64,000 nt of DNA from Massilia violaceinigra (GTDB lineage Bacteria > Pseudomonadota > Gammaproteobacteria > Burkholderiales > Burkholderiaceae_D), in contig NZ_CP024608.1 of NCBI RefSeq assembly GCF_002752675.1, positions 5,208,001 to 5,272,000 of the forward strand. Reading direction: 5' to 3'. The translations under genes and the position numbers were made by a program. The notes beneath the pieces are model-generated. The model was given only the letters and a program-made list of their open reading frames with translations. It was not told the origin of the DNA and searched no databases. Each line of letters starts with the position of its first letter. Within the stretch, counting starts at the first letter, position 1. Positions 1 to 8,374 of this stretch are shown here, piece by piece.

Positions 1-383
1 GCACTCCTGCGGGTGCAAGTCCCGCCGCGAGCTGACCACAGCGAGCGAAGTGAAGCGCAACTGCGGAAGAGTAATCGACCGTGGGAAGGAAGCGCGAATC
101 GTAAATCATGAGCCGAGGTACACGAACTGCATAGAAGGCGCTGCCGAGCAGGGCGAGCGGGCGAGAAACCGCAAAGCTCTTGTGGTCAAGGCGACGTGGC
201 GTAAATGCGGCGGTTGTGTGATGAAGGAGTGCGGCCCTTACCTGGGGACGCCCTGCCTCACGTCTGAAAGGACGACGGCGCTGCCGTAGCAGGGTCTCAG
301 CAGAGGTCATAGTAGTCGGTGGTAGCGCCGGGAAGGCTCGACCCCGCCGACAAAGGACCGAACGAGTAGGAGTGTTGTCCGGC

Positions 384-1751
384 ATGTCGATACAACAGGC
401 AATGCGTCAGATGCCCGCGTCAGCGGGGCGGGAGGCCACCGGTCAGGGTGAAGCCCTGTCTGCAACCCCCAGCGACGAAGCTTGCGGTCCGCGACATGTG
501 TCAGGAGACGCAGGATCAATGCTGCTGCGTGCGGCATTGAGAAGAGAGAACCTGCTGCAAGCGTTCAAGCGTGTGCGTCGCAACAAAGGCGCAGCCGGGG
601 TGGATGGTCGGAACATCGACGAAACCTCGCGCTATCTGGCTGTTGCGTGGCCGGAAATACGCGAACAACTGCTGGAGGGGACGTACCGGCCCAGCCCGGT
701 ACGCAGGGTGATGCTTCCCAAGCCCGACGGTGGCGAGCGCGAGCTCGGCATTCCGACGGTGACGGATCGCTTGATCCAGCAAGCACTGCTTCAAGTGCTG
801 CAACCGATTCTTGATCCCACATTCAGTGAGCACAGCTACGGTTTCCGTCCGGGCCGGCGTGCGCAGGACGCGGTCCTTGCCGCGCGCGCGTACGTGCAGT
901 CGGGACGGCGGATCGTGGTGGACGTGGACCTGTCGAAGTTCTTCGACCGGGTCAACCACGACATCCTGATCGACCGCTTGCGGAAACGCATCGACGACGC
1001 TGGCGTGATCCGACTGATTCGCGCCTACCTCAACAGCGGCATCATGGATCATGGCGTGGTGCAGTCGCGGCACGAGGGCACGCCGCAAGGCGGTCCGCTG
1101 TCGCCGCTGCTGGCCAACGTCCTGCTCGATGAAGTGGACAAGGAACTGGAACGGCGCGGCCATTGCTTTGCGCGCTACGCCGACGATGCGAATGTCTATG
1201 TTCGCAGCAGACGCGCTGGCGAGCGGGTGATGGTGCTGTTGCGTCGGTGCTATGCCAAGTTGCACCTCGTGGTCAACGAAGGCAAGAGTGCGGTGGCCAG
1301 TGCATTCGGCCGCAAATTCCTCGGTTACAGCCTGTGGGTGGCAAGTGGGAAGGTGGTGAAGCTGAAGGTCGCGGACAAGCCGCTGGCAACGTTCAAGCAG
1401 AAAATCCGTGAATTGACGAGGCGTTCCTGTGGCCGCAGCATGGCCCAGAGCGTCGAGAAACTGCGCTCCTACATGCTCGGCTGGAAAGGGTACTTCAAGT
1501 TGGCCCAGACCCCAAGGATCTGGAAGAGACTCGATGCATGGCTGCGCCACAGGCTCAGGGCGATCCAGCTCAAGCACTGGAAGCGCGGGAAAACCATGTA
1601 TCGGGAACTGTTCCGGCTCGGGGCGGCGCCTTCGGTCGCAAAACAGGTCGCGGCGAATAGCCGCTGCTGGTGGCGAAACGCTGATCGACTGTTGAAAACA
1701 GTCCTCACGATTGCCTACTTCGATGCACTTGGCGTACCTCGCCTGTCTTAA
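384..1751 (+). CDS. ltrA: Group II intron reverse transcriptase/maturase
   Basis: A protein of about 455 residues that copies and splices its host intron RNA. The RT fingers/palm include KPDGGERELGIP and SYGFRPGR early on, a GTPQGGPLSPLL segment, and the catalytic YADD motif (ARYADDANVY) near the middle. The C-terminal third carries the maturase (GIIM/thumb) pattern around SYMLGWKGYF. No HNH endonuclease domain follows; it ends at IAYFDALGVPRLS, typical of class C-like elements. ATG 384 is preferred with AGGAG at 368-372; GTG 372 is also in frame. The frame is intact, so the element may be active. Confidence 0.93.
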   Translation: MSIQQAMRQMPASAGREATGQGEALSATPSDEACGPRHVSGDAGSMLLRAALRRENLLQAFKRVRRNKGAAGVDGRNIDETSRYLAVAWPEIREQLLEGTYRPSPVRRVMLPKPDGGERELGIPTVTDRLIQQALLQVLQPILDPTFSEHSYGFRPGRRAQDAVLAARAYVQSGRRIVVDVDLSKFFDRVNHDILIDRLRKRIDDAGVIRLIRAYLNSGIMDHGVVQSRHEGTPQGGPLSPLLANVLLDEVDKELERRGHCFARYADDANVYVRSRRAGERVMVLLRRCYAKLHLVVNEGKSAVASAFGRKFLGYSLWVASGKVVKLKVADKPLATFKQKIRELTRRSCGRSMAQSVEKLRSYMLGWKGYFKLAQTPRIWKRLDAWLRHRLRAIQLKHWKRGKTMYRELFRLGAAPSVAKQVAANSRCWWRNADRLLKTVLTIAYFDALGVPRLS

Positions 1752-1763
1752 CCTCAACTACTC

Positions 1764-1801
1764 GAACCGCCCGGTGCGGACCCGCATGCCGGGTGGTGTG
1801 G
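1764..1801 (+). ncRNA. Group II intron domain V
   Basis: Just after the RT stop, GAACCGC pairs with GTGGTGTGG at the base and CCCGG pairs with CCGGG above it. This gives the short bulged hairpin expected of the catalytic domain V. It marks the intron's 3' end together with the following domain VI-like stem (about 1806-1834). Base pairs were assigned by eye. Confidence 0.7.
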
Positions 1802-1853
1802 CAGGGGAGCGGTCCATTGGGGCCGCCCCCTATGCCGATACTACCGGGACAAC

Positions 1854-2198
1854 TTATTTCATTGCTGCATCTTTTTTGGCTTCTGCATTGTCGACAGCTT
1901 TGTCGGCTTTGGCTTCTGCTTTGGCTTTTTTAGCCTTGGCACGTGCTTTGGCTTTCGATTTGGTGGCATCGGCGTTGGCTTCAGCGACGTCCGACTTGGC
2001 TTCAGCATGCGCTTTTTCTACTTTTGCATCAGCTTTGGCATCGGCTTTGGCTTCTTTTGCGTCGGCTTTGGCGACTGCTTTCGTTTCTTTTGCTTCAGCT
2101 TTGACGGCTGGTGCGACGGCAGCAGGAGCGGCAGGAGCCTGGGCGAAAACCGAGGTGGCGAACAGACCGGCGATCAGCGATGCGATAACTTTTTTCAT
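1854..2198 (-). CDS. Secreted Ala/Lys-rich low-complexity protein
   Basis: A 114-residue protein starting with a clear Sec signal peptide (MKKVIASLIAGLFATSVFAQ, cleavage after AFA or AQA). The rest is almost only Ala, Lys, Glu and Asp in repeated KADAKEAKADAK-like units, resembling histone H1/PHA-granule type or envelope stress proteins of the Burkholderiales. No enzymatic motif is visible. The start is supported by GAGGAAA upstream of ATG. The group II intron sits 15 bp beyond its stop, so any terminator may now be separated from the gene. Function unknown; it could be a periplasmic cation- or polyanion-binding protein. Confidence 0.7.
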   Translation of the reverse strand: MKKVIASLIAGLFATSVFAQAPAAPAAVAPAVKAEAKETKAVAKADAKEAKADAKADAKVEKAHAEAKSDVAEANADATKSKAKARAKAKKAKAEAKADKAVDNAEAKKDAAMK

Positions 2199-2385
2199 GG
2201 TGTTTCCTCAGTGTGGTTATATGGTGGAGCTATTCTTGGGTGCTACAGAGTCACTAACGCGGCCGCATCTGCATCAGTTGACGCGATTTACAACTACTTA
2301 CAATCAGCTCAGTTAGCTGGCGAACAGTCGTTCGGCCCGCCTGGCTCTAGACTCGGCAAAAAAACACCAAGCAAAGGTCGCCGCC

Positions 2386-4962
2386 ATGCCGGATGCATTG
2401 AAGGTCTATAAGTCCAAGCGCAATTTCTCGATCACGACCGAACCGGCCGACGGCGGCGAATCGGCACCCGATGCGCTGACCTTCGTCATCCAGAAGCACT
2501 GGGCCAGCCGGCTGCACTACGACTTCAGGCTGGAACTGGACGGTACCATGAAAAGCTGGGCCGTACCCAAGGGGCCCAGCTACGACACCCGGGACAAGCG
2601 GATGGCGGTCCACGTCGAGGATCATCCGATATCGTACTCCAGCTTCGAGGGCACGATCCCGGAAAAGCAGTATGGGGCCGGCAAGGTGATCATCTGGGAC
2701 AAGGGTACCTGGCAGCCGCTTGACGATCCGCGCAAGGGCTACGAGAGCGGGAACCTCAAGTTCGAGATGCACGGCCATAAAATGCACGGCAAGTGGGTGC
2801 TGGTGCGGATGAAGGGCAAGGGCGAAAAGCAGGAGCCCTGGCTGCTGATCAAGGAAAAGGACGATTACACCAGGCCCGCCGCCGAGTTCTCGGTCGTCGA
2901 TGAGCTGCCCGACAGCGTCAGCAAACTGCCCATGCCGGGCGCCAAATCGGTCAAATCGAAGGCCAGGGCGGCAGCGCCCGAAAAACCTGCGTCGAAGGCC
3001 AGCAGCCGTGGCATGCCCGAGGCAGCGGTCAAGGCCGCGCTGCCGGAGACGCTTTCGCCGGAACTGGCCACCCTGGTCGACCAGCCGCCGTCGGACCCTG
3101 CCAACTGGATCTTCGAGGTCAAGTTCGATGGCTATCGCCTGCTGGCCCGGATCGAGGGGAAACAGGTGCAGCTGTTCACCCGCAATGGCCACGACTGGAC
3201 CCACAAGCTCGAACCTCTGCAAAAAGAACTTGTCAAACTCAAGCTGCCCGATGGCTGGTACGACGGCGAGATCGTGGTGCACGACGAGAATGGCCGGCCC
3301 AACTTCGGCCTGCTGCAGCTGGCGTTCGATGGCTCCAATACCGCCGATATCGTGTACTTCCTGTTCGATGCACCGTACTTCAAGGGCTACGACCTGCGCG
3401 CGGTGCCGCTCGAAGCGCGCCGCGCGCTGCTCGGCGCCGCGCTGGAAAAGGGGGCGTCCGAGGCGGTGCGCTTCTCAAGCGAATTCGGCACCGATCCCGA
3501 GGAACTGGTCGTAGCCGCCTGCAAGCTGGGACTGGAGGGGGTGATCGGCAAGCGGCGCGACTCGCGCTACGTCACGCGCCGCTCGCCCGACTGGATCAAG
3601 CTCAAATGCGGCCAGCGCCAGGAATTCGTCATCGGCGGCTATACCGACCCGCAAGGTTCGCGCGCTGGCATCGGTTCCCTGCTGCTGGGGACCCACGACA
3701 AGGATGGCGTGCTGCAGTACGCCGGCAACGTCGGCAGCGGCTTTACCCAGTCCGTGCTGCGCGACCTGAAAGATAAATTAAGCGCCCTCGATACCGACGA
3801 GAGCCCGTTCCCGCCCAAGGCGGTGGCGGGCCGCAAGCATCACTGGGTCAAGCCCAAGCTGATCGCGGAGGTCAGCTTTGCCGAGTGGACCAGTGCGGGG
3901 GCAATCCGCCACGCCGTATTCCAGGGCCTGCGCAGCGACAAGCCGGCCAAGGAGATCCGGCGCGAAGTGGCCAAACATGTGGAGGATACGATGCAGACGC
4001 AAACAACGACGGCGGCCAAACCCAAAACCAGGGCCGCAACCAGGAAGGCGGAACCGGCGGCGCCGGAAGGCACGCTGCCTGCTACCCTGAAGGTGACCAA
4101 TGGCGAGAGGGTGATCGATGAGCAAAGCGGCACTACCAAGATCGAACTGATTCGCTACTACGCGCTGGTCGGCCCGCTGATGATGGAGCACCTGAAGGGC
4201 CGCCCGGTCTCGCTGGTGCGCGCACCGTCCGGCGTGGGGGGCGAGCTGTTTTTCCAGAAGCACGCGGAGGTTGGCAAGCTGCCCGGCGTGAAGCAGATGG
4301 ACCCGGCGCTCGATCCCGATCATCCGCCGATGCTGGAAGTGGGGAGCGCGAGCGGCATTTTGTCGGCGGCGCAGTGGAACGTGGTGGAGTTCCACACGCA
4401 GAACGCCATCGGCAAGAACTACGAAACGCCCAACCGCATGGTGTTCGACCTGGACCCGGGCGAGGGCGTCGACTGGGCCGCCATCCAGGAGGCGGCGCAG
4501 CTGATGCACGCTTTTCTCGAAGAACTGGGGCTGCCGTGTTTTCTGAAGACCAGCGGCGGCAAGGGTTTGCACGTGGTGGTGCCGCTCAAGGGCGGCCTCG
4601 ATTGGGATACGGTGAAGGATTTTTCGCAGGAAGTGGTGCGCCATCTGGCGGCCACGCTGCCGGATCGCTTTGCGTTCAAGAGCGGGCCGAAAAACCGGGT
4701 CGGCAAGATCTTCATCGATTACCTGCGCAACGGGCGCGGCGCCACCACGGCATGCGCGTGGTCGGCACGCGTGCGGCCGGGACTGGGGATTTCGGTGCCG
4801 GTTGGGTGGGATGAACTGGCCGCGCTCAAGTCGGGCGCCCAGTGGACCGTGCAAAACGTGCACACGCGGCTAGACCACGGCAATGAACCGTGGGCCGGCT
4901 ACGCCAAGGCCGCCAGCACGCTGACGGCCGCCATGAAGAAGCTGGGCTTCAAGAAGGACTGA
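2386..4962 (+). CDS. ligD: Multifunctional DNA ligase D (PE-LIG-POL)
   Basis: An 858-residue NHEJ enzyme that processes and seals double-strand breaks with Ku. Domain order: N-terminal 3'-phosphoesterase (HWASRLHYDFRLELDG near residues 38-53), a linker rich in Ala/Lys/Ser (about 185-215), an ATP-dependent ligase with the nucleotidyl Lys in FEVKFDGYR (K246), a second Lys/Ala/Thr linker (about 540-565), and a C-terminal primase-polymerase domain with metal-binding Asp in MVFDLDPG (D688, D690). This PE-LIG-POL order is that of Pseudomonas LigD, not the mycobacterial POL-PE-LIG. Ku lies 2.4 kb away on the other strand, so the two are not one operon. Full length and intact. Confidence 0.97.
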   Translation: MPDALKVYKSKRNFSITTEPADGGESAPDALTFVIQKHWASRLHYDFRLELDGTMKSWAVPKGPSYDTRDKRMAVHVEDHPISYSSFEGTIPEKQYGAGKVIIWDKGTWQPLDDPRKGYESGNLKFEMHGHKMHGKWVLVRMKGKGEKQEPWLLIKEKDDYTRPAAEFSVVDELPDSVSKLPMPGAKSVKSKARAAAPEKPASKASSRGMPEAAVKAALPETLSPELATLVDQPPSDPANWIFEVKFDGYRLLARIEGKQVQLFTRNGHDWTHKLEPLQKELVKLKLPDGWYDGEIVVHDENGRPNFGLLQLAFDGSNTADIVYFLFDAPYFKGYDLRAVPLEARRALLGAALEKGASEAVRFSSEFGTDPEELVVAACKLGLEGVIGKRRDSRYVTRRSPDWIKLKCGQRQEFVIGGYTDPQGSRAGIGSLLLGTHDKDGVLQYAGNVGSGFTQSVLRDLKDKLSALDTDESPFPPKAVAGRKHHWVKPKLIAEVSFAEWTSAGAIRHAVFQGLRSDKPAKEIRREVAKHVEDTMQTQTTTAAKPKTRAATRKAEPAAPEGTLPATLKVTNGERVIDEQSGTTKIELIRYYALVGPLMMEHLKGRPVSLVRAPSGVGGELFFQKHAEVGKLPGVKQMDPALDPDHPPMLEVGSASGILSAAQWNVVEFHTQNAIGKNYETPNRMVFDLDPGEGVDWAAIQEAAQLMHAFLEELGLPCFLKTSGGKGLHVVVPLKGGLDWDTVKDFSQEVVRHLAATLPDRFAFKSGPKNRVGKIFIDYLRNGRGATTACAWSARVRPGLGISVPVGWDELAALKSGAQWTVQNVHTRLDHGNEPWAGYAKAASTLTAAMKKLGFKKD

Positions 4963-4970
4963 CGTTTGTA

Positions 4971-4995
4971 CGCGCGGGCCTCGGGAGCCCGCGCG
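4971..4995. terminator. Bidirectional hairpin between ligD and catalase
   Basis: CGCGCGGGC (4971-4979) and GCCCGCGCG (4987-4995) form a perfect 9-bp stem with a 7-nt loop. It lies between the convergent stops of ligD and the catalase gene. There is no strong T-run, so it may be a weak or Rho-assisted terminator for both genes. Confidence 0.6.
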
Positions 4996-5003
4996 CACGG
5001 CGC

Positions 5004-6455
5004 TTACCTGATGTTGAGCGCGGCCCGCACGCCGGCGCCGTAGGCGCTGTCGGCCTTGTCGAAGTGCGCCAGCTGACGCTGAAGGATTTCGTCGTTGACC
5101 TGGCTGAGGGGCCCGGCCAGGTTGGCGCACAGGTTCAGTTTCTCCTGTGGCGTGAGAAGGCGGAACAGATTGCCGGCCTGGGTGTAGTCGTCTTCCATGC
5201 CGCGGCCATCGAAGCGGCCAGCGCCGCCGCGCAGTCCCAGTTCCGGTTCGCCATGACCCATGCCGCGCGGTGCGCTGCCCACCGCGTTGACCGTGGCGTA
5301 GTTCTGCGCCGCGCCGCCGTTGTGCACTGCCATCGTGCCATCGCGCTGCTGGTTATGGAACGGGCAGCGTGGCGCATTGACCGGCAGGTGCTGGTGGTTG
5401 GTGCCGACGCGGTACAACTGGGCGTCGTGGTAGGCGAACAGGCGGCCTTGCAGCATCTTGTCCGGCGAGTAGCCCATGCCCGGCACCGCGTTCGCCGGCG
5501 AAAACGCCACCTGTTCGACCTCGGCGTGGTAGTTGTCGGGATTGCGATTGAGTTCAAAGATGCCCACCGGGTGCAGCGGGAAGTCGCGGTGCGGCCAGAC
5601 CTTGGTCAGGTCGAACGGATTCCAGCCGGTGCGCGCTTCCCAGTCGTCGAGCTGCTGCTCGGTTGCCACCTGAAGGCGCACTTCCCACTGCGGAAACTCG
5701 CCGCGTTCGATGGCGCCGAACAGGTCGCGCTGGGCGTAGTCCGGATCTTCACCGGCGATGCGCGCCGCGTCGGCCGCCGAGAGGTTCTTGATGCCCTGGC
5801 GCGTCTTGAAGTGCCACTTGACGTAGACACGTTCGCCGGCGGCGTTGATCAGGCTATAGGTGTGGCTGCCGAAACCGTCCATGTGGCGGTAGCCGTCAGG
5901 CGTTCCTCGGTCCGAAAACAGCATCGTCACCTGGTGCAGGCTTTCCGGGGCCTTGCTCCAGAAATCGAACATCATGTGCGCCGACTTGAGGTTGCTGCGC
6001 GGGCAGCGCTTTTGGGTGTGGATGAAGTCGGGGAACTTGATCGGGTCCTTGATGAAGAACATCGGCGTGTTATTGCCAACCAGGTCCCAGTTGCCTTCTT
6101 CGGTGTAGAAGCGCAGGGCGAAGCCGCGCGGGTCGCGTTCGGTATCGGCGCTGCCGCGCTCACCGCCAACGGTGGAGAAGCGGGCGAAGGTCTCGGTTTT
6201 CTTGCCGATCTCGCTGAACAGCTTCGCTTTGGTAAAGTGGCGGATGTCGTGCGTGACGGTGAAGGTGCCGTAGGCGCCCGACCCTTTGGCGTGCACTACG
6301 CGCTCGGGAATGCGCTCGCGGTTGAAGTGCTGGAGCTTTTCGATCAGGTGGAAGTCCTGCAGCAGCAGGGGCCCGCGTGGACCGGCGCTGATGGAGTTCT
6401 GATTGTCGGCGACCGGGATGCCGGCGGCGGTAGTGATCTGTTGGTCTTGGCTCAT
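5004..6455 (-). CDS. katA: Monofunctional heme catalase (small subunit)
   Basis: A 483-residue catalase that dismutates hydrogen peroxide. The active-site segment FNRERIPERVVHAKGSGAYG contains the distal His, and the proximal heme-ligand signature RLFAYHDAQLYRVG is present. Length fits clade 3 small-subunit catalases and there is no signal peptide, so it is cytoplasmic. ATG 6455 is preceded by TGAGGAG and a good sigma-70-like promoter (6490-6517). It lies between ligD and the Ku operon, a plausible oxidative/DNA-damage neighbourhood. The symbol katA is by family similarity only. Confidence 0.96.
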   Translation of the reverse strand: MSQDQQITTAAGIPVADNQNSISAGPRGPLLLQDFHLIEKLQHFNRERIPERVVHAKGSGAYGTFTVTHDIRHFTKAKLFSEIGKKTETFARFSTVGGERGSADTERDPRGFALRFYTEEGNWDLVGNNTPMFFIKDPIKFPDFIHTQKRCPRSNLKSAHMMFDFWSKAPESLHQVTMLFSDRGTPDGYRHMDGFGSHTYSLINAAGERVYVKWHFKTRQGIKNLSAADAARIAGEDPDYAQRDLFGAIERGEFPQWEVRLQVATEQQLDDWEARTGWNPFDLTKVWPHRDFPLHPVGIFELNRNPDNYHAEVEQVAFSPANAVPGMGYSPDKMLQGRLFAYHDAQLYRVGTNHQHLPVNAPRCPFHNQQRDGTMAVHNGGAAQNYATVNAVGSAPRGMGHGEPELGLRGGAGRFDGRGMEDDYTQAGNLFRLLTPQEKLNLCANLAGPLSQVNDEILQRQLAHFDKADSAYGAGVRAALNIR

Positions 6456-6489
6456 GCTTGCAACTCCTCAGTGGTGATTCGATGCGAGG

Positions 6490-6517
6490 AGTGTAGATGA
6501 GTCAACTATTTAGTCAA
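6490..6517 (-). promoter_or_regulatory. Candidate sigma-70 promoter of catalase
   Basis: On the minus strand TTGACT (6517-6512) and TACACT (6495-6490) are separated by 16 nt, in an A/T-rich patch about 35 nt upstream of the catalase start. This is close to the -35/-10 consensus. No OxyR site could be assigned with confidence. Confidence 0.5.
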
Positions 6518-6649
6518 AGGCAATTAAATTTATCCGAATGATAGGTTTGTACAATCGCCGTTCGACGGCGGCTGGTAGAAAGGGGAACAAGACCAGCAGC
6601 GCGGCCGCCATGACATGACGATTCGCGCTCGGTCTTGCGATGCGCGCCC

Positions 6650-7000
6650 CTATTCTTTTTCGACGATGATGCCGCGGCCATACCCGCCGTGCGCGCGCGA
6701 CAGCACCATGCACACCATAAAGCCTTTTTCGCCTTTCGCCATGGTCTCGACCACGTTGCGTTGTTCGGCGTATTCCTCCGTGGCGCGCAATTGTTCCGCC
6801 GTCTTGCCGGATCTTTTAATCTGTTCGGCCAGGCGTTCCTTGTCGACGCTCAGCTTGGGACATTTTGCGAGGGCGTAGTCGCCCGACGCCATTGCCGAGG
6901 CAACCTGGGCTTGAATGGCATCCTGCTCGGTGACGTCGGCGAGCGCCGCGCCGGCGCTCAATGCGAGCAGCGCGGCGGCTGCCAAGGTGGCAAATTTCAT
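6650..7000 (-). CDS. Small secreted protein of unknown function
   Basis: A 116-residue protein with a signal peptide (MKFATLAAAALLALSAGAALA) and a mature part of about 95 residues with two Cys (KCPK and MVCMVL) that could form a disulfide in the periplasm. The segment KLSVDKERLAEQIKRSGKTAEQLRATEEYAEQ is amphipathic and probably helical. AGGACA precedes the ATG. It is 93 bp downstream of the gene at 7094-7330 and may be separately transcribed. No family recognised. Confidence 0.72.
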   Translation of the reverse strand: MKFATLAAAALLALSAGAALADVTEQDAIQAQVASAMASGDYALAKCPKLSVDKERLAEQIKRSGKTAEQLRATEEYAEQRNVVETMAKGEKGFMVCMVLSRAHGGYGRGIIVEKE

Positions 7001-7093
7001 GGTGATGTCCTGTTAAATGTTGGCAGCTCATTATCGGCAAGTGCGCCGCGAAGCAATTAACATTATCACATGAATTTCGCCGGTGTCAGATAG

Positions 7094-7330
7094 TCAGGCA
7101 TCCTCGTTCTTGCGAATACCGCGCACGTTGAGGGCCAGCAGCCCCACGTTGAGCGCGATGAGCGCCCAGGCGGCTTCGCCCCAGCCCCAGGCGATCCACA
7201 TCAGGTTACCGACGATGAGCATCCAGAACGCGACGATGCGCTTGCCGGGCTTTTTGGACCCCATCCACCATGCGGCGGCAAGGCTGATTGCCATCGCCGG
7301 CCACTCGAGTAAAGCGAAAATCTCTTCCAT
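7094..7330 (-). CDS. Small inner-membrane protein
   Basis: A 78-residue protein with two or three hydrophobic segments (about residues 5-22, 32-50 and 52-68) and a charged tail (IRKNEDA). Trp-rich turns (AAWWMG, MWIAWGWGEAAW) are typical of small uncharacterised membrane proteins. AGGAGA sits just before the ATG. It starts 27 bp after the Ku stop codon on the same strand, so it is probably the last gene of an SDR-ku-membrane protein transcript. Function unknown. Confidence 0.7.
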   Translation of the reverse strand: MEEIFALLEWPAMAISLAAAWWMGSKKPGKRIVAFWMLIVGNLMWIAWGWGEAAWALIALNVGLLALNVRGIRKNEDA

Positions 7331-7357
7331 GCGTCTCCTGTTGGGGGTACCGTTGTT

Positions 7358-8359
7358 CTATGCGGCCTTGCGCCGTGCCGGCGCAGCCTTGGCCGGTGCC
7401 GCCTTGGCCTTGACCGCCGGCTTCGCGGCCGTTTTCGCCGCGCTCTTGGCTACCGCCTTGGTGCTCGTGGTTTTCGATGCCGTCTTGCGCGGTTTGGCCG
7501 GCGGCGCTTCCTCGTCTTTGTCGCCATCATCCTCATCGTCGTTGGCGGCCTTGCCCTTGGCGGGTTTTTTGCCCAGGCTTTGCTGCAGCAGCGCCACCAG
7601 GTCGATGACGTTGCCTTTGCTGGCAGGCGCCTTTTCCTTCTCCGGCATGGTGATGGTCTTGGTCTGCCTGGCCTTGACCTTCTTCTCGACCAGCGCCAGG
7701 ATGTCCTCGCGGTAGGTGTCGTGGTACTGCTCCGGTTCCCAGTCTTCGCTCATGCCTTCGACGAGCGCCATCGCCATCTTCAGTTCCTTGTCCGAGATGG
7801 CCGCGGTTTTCGACTTGGCGGTCGGGATCTTGAGTTCATCGGTGGGACGAATTTCGTCGCTATAGCGCAGCGTGTTCAGTACAATCGTGTCGCCCTCGCA
7901 TACCAGCGCCGCCAGATGCTGCTTGACGCGGATGACCACCGTGGCGATGCCGATCTTGCCGACCTTGCGCAAGGTCTCGCGCAGCAGCGCATATACCTTG
8001 TCGCCGCCCTTGCCGGGCGCCAGATAGTAGGGCTGCTCGTAGTACAGCAGCGGCACCGTTTCGGCGTCGACAAACGCCAGAATGTCGATGGTGCCGGTCG
8101 CCTCGGGGTTCGCCCGGCGCAGGTCTTCCTCGGACAGTACGACGTACTCGCCGTCGCTGTACTCGTAGCCCTTGACGATATCGTCCCAGACCACTTCCTT
8201 GTTGTTTCCCTTGTTATAACGCTTGAAGCCGACCGGCGAGAAGTCGCGGCGGTCGAGCATGGTCAGGTCGAGCGCGTTGTCGCGCACGGCCGGATACATC
8301 TCGACCGGAATATGCACCAGCCCGAAGCTGATTGCGCCTTTCCATAGACTGCGTCCCAT
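7358..8359 (-). CDS. ku: Non-homologous end joining protein Ku
   Basis: A 333-residue bacterial Ku that binds DNA ends as a homodimer and recruits LigD. It begins MGRSLWKGAISFGLVHIPVE, the standard Ku opening. It contains the bridge/barrel region (EEDLRRANPEATGTIDI, EQPYYLAPGKGGDKVYALL) and the conserved core to about residue 260. The last 70 residues are a Lys/Ala/Pro-rich tail (TASKTTSTKAVAKSAAKTAA), a DNA-binding extension found in many proteobacterial Ku proteins. It lies 15 bp downstream of the SDR gene, same strand. AAGGA lies 8-9 nt before the ATG. Confidence 0.97.
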   Translation of the reverse strand: MGRSLWKGAISFGLVHIPVEMYPAVRDNALDLTMLDRRDFSPVGFKRYNKGNNKEVVWDDIVKGYEYSDGEYVVLSEEDLRRANPEATGTIDILAFVDAETVPLLYYEQPYYLAPGKGGDKVYALLRETLRKVGKIGIATVVIRVKQHLAALVCEGDTIVLNTLRYSDEIRPTDELKIPTAKSKTAAISDKELKMAMALVEGMSEDWEPEQYHDTYREDILALVEKKVKARQTKTITMPEKEKAPASKGNVIDLVALLQQSLGKKPAKGKAANDDEDDGDKDEEAPPAKPRKTASKTTSTKAVAKSAAKTAAKPAVKAKAAPAKAAPARRKAA

Positions 8360-8374
8360 ATGCCGGTCCTTTCC

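Larger units (their letters stand above)
1..1839 (+). mobile_element. Group II intron, 5'-truncated by window edge
   Basis: The stretch reads as a bacterial group II intron with its 5' end outside the window. Positions 1-371 are structured, non-coding domain I-IV sequence (including the frequent CAGAGGTCATAGTAGTC-like segment before the ORF). An RT/maturase ORF follows in domain IV, and a domain V hairpin lies near 1764-1801. A short domain VI follows, ending in CCGAT at about 1839. The compact RT without an HNH endonuclease domain and the form of domain V suggest class C, which usually inserts downstream of terminator hairpins; the 5' exon cannot be seen. The 3' exon begins 15 bp from the stop codon of the minus-strand gene at 1854. 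Confidence 0.85.

Noticed and set aside
50..289. 79-codon plus-strand frame inside the intron
   Set aside because: It lies in the structured 5' domains of the group II intron and has no protein-like features.
516..1757. 413-codon minus-strand frame opposite the reverse transcriptase
   Set aside because: Antisense shadow of a GC-rich gene; no motifs and no ribosome-binding site.
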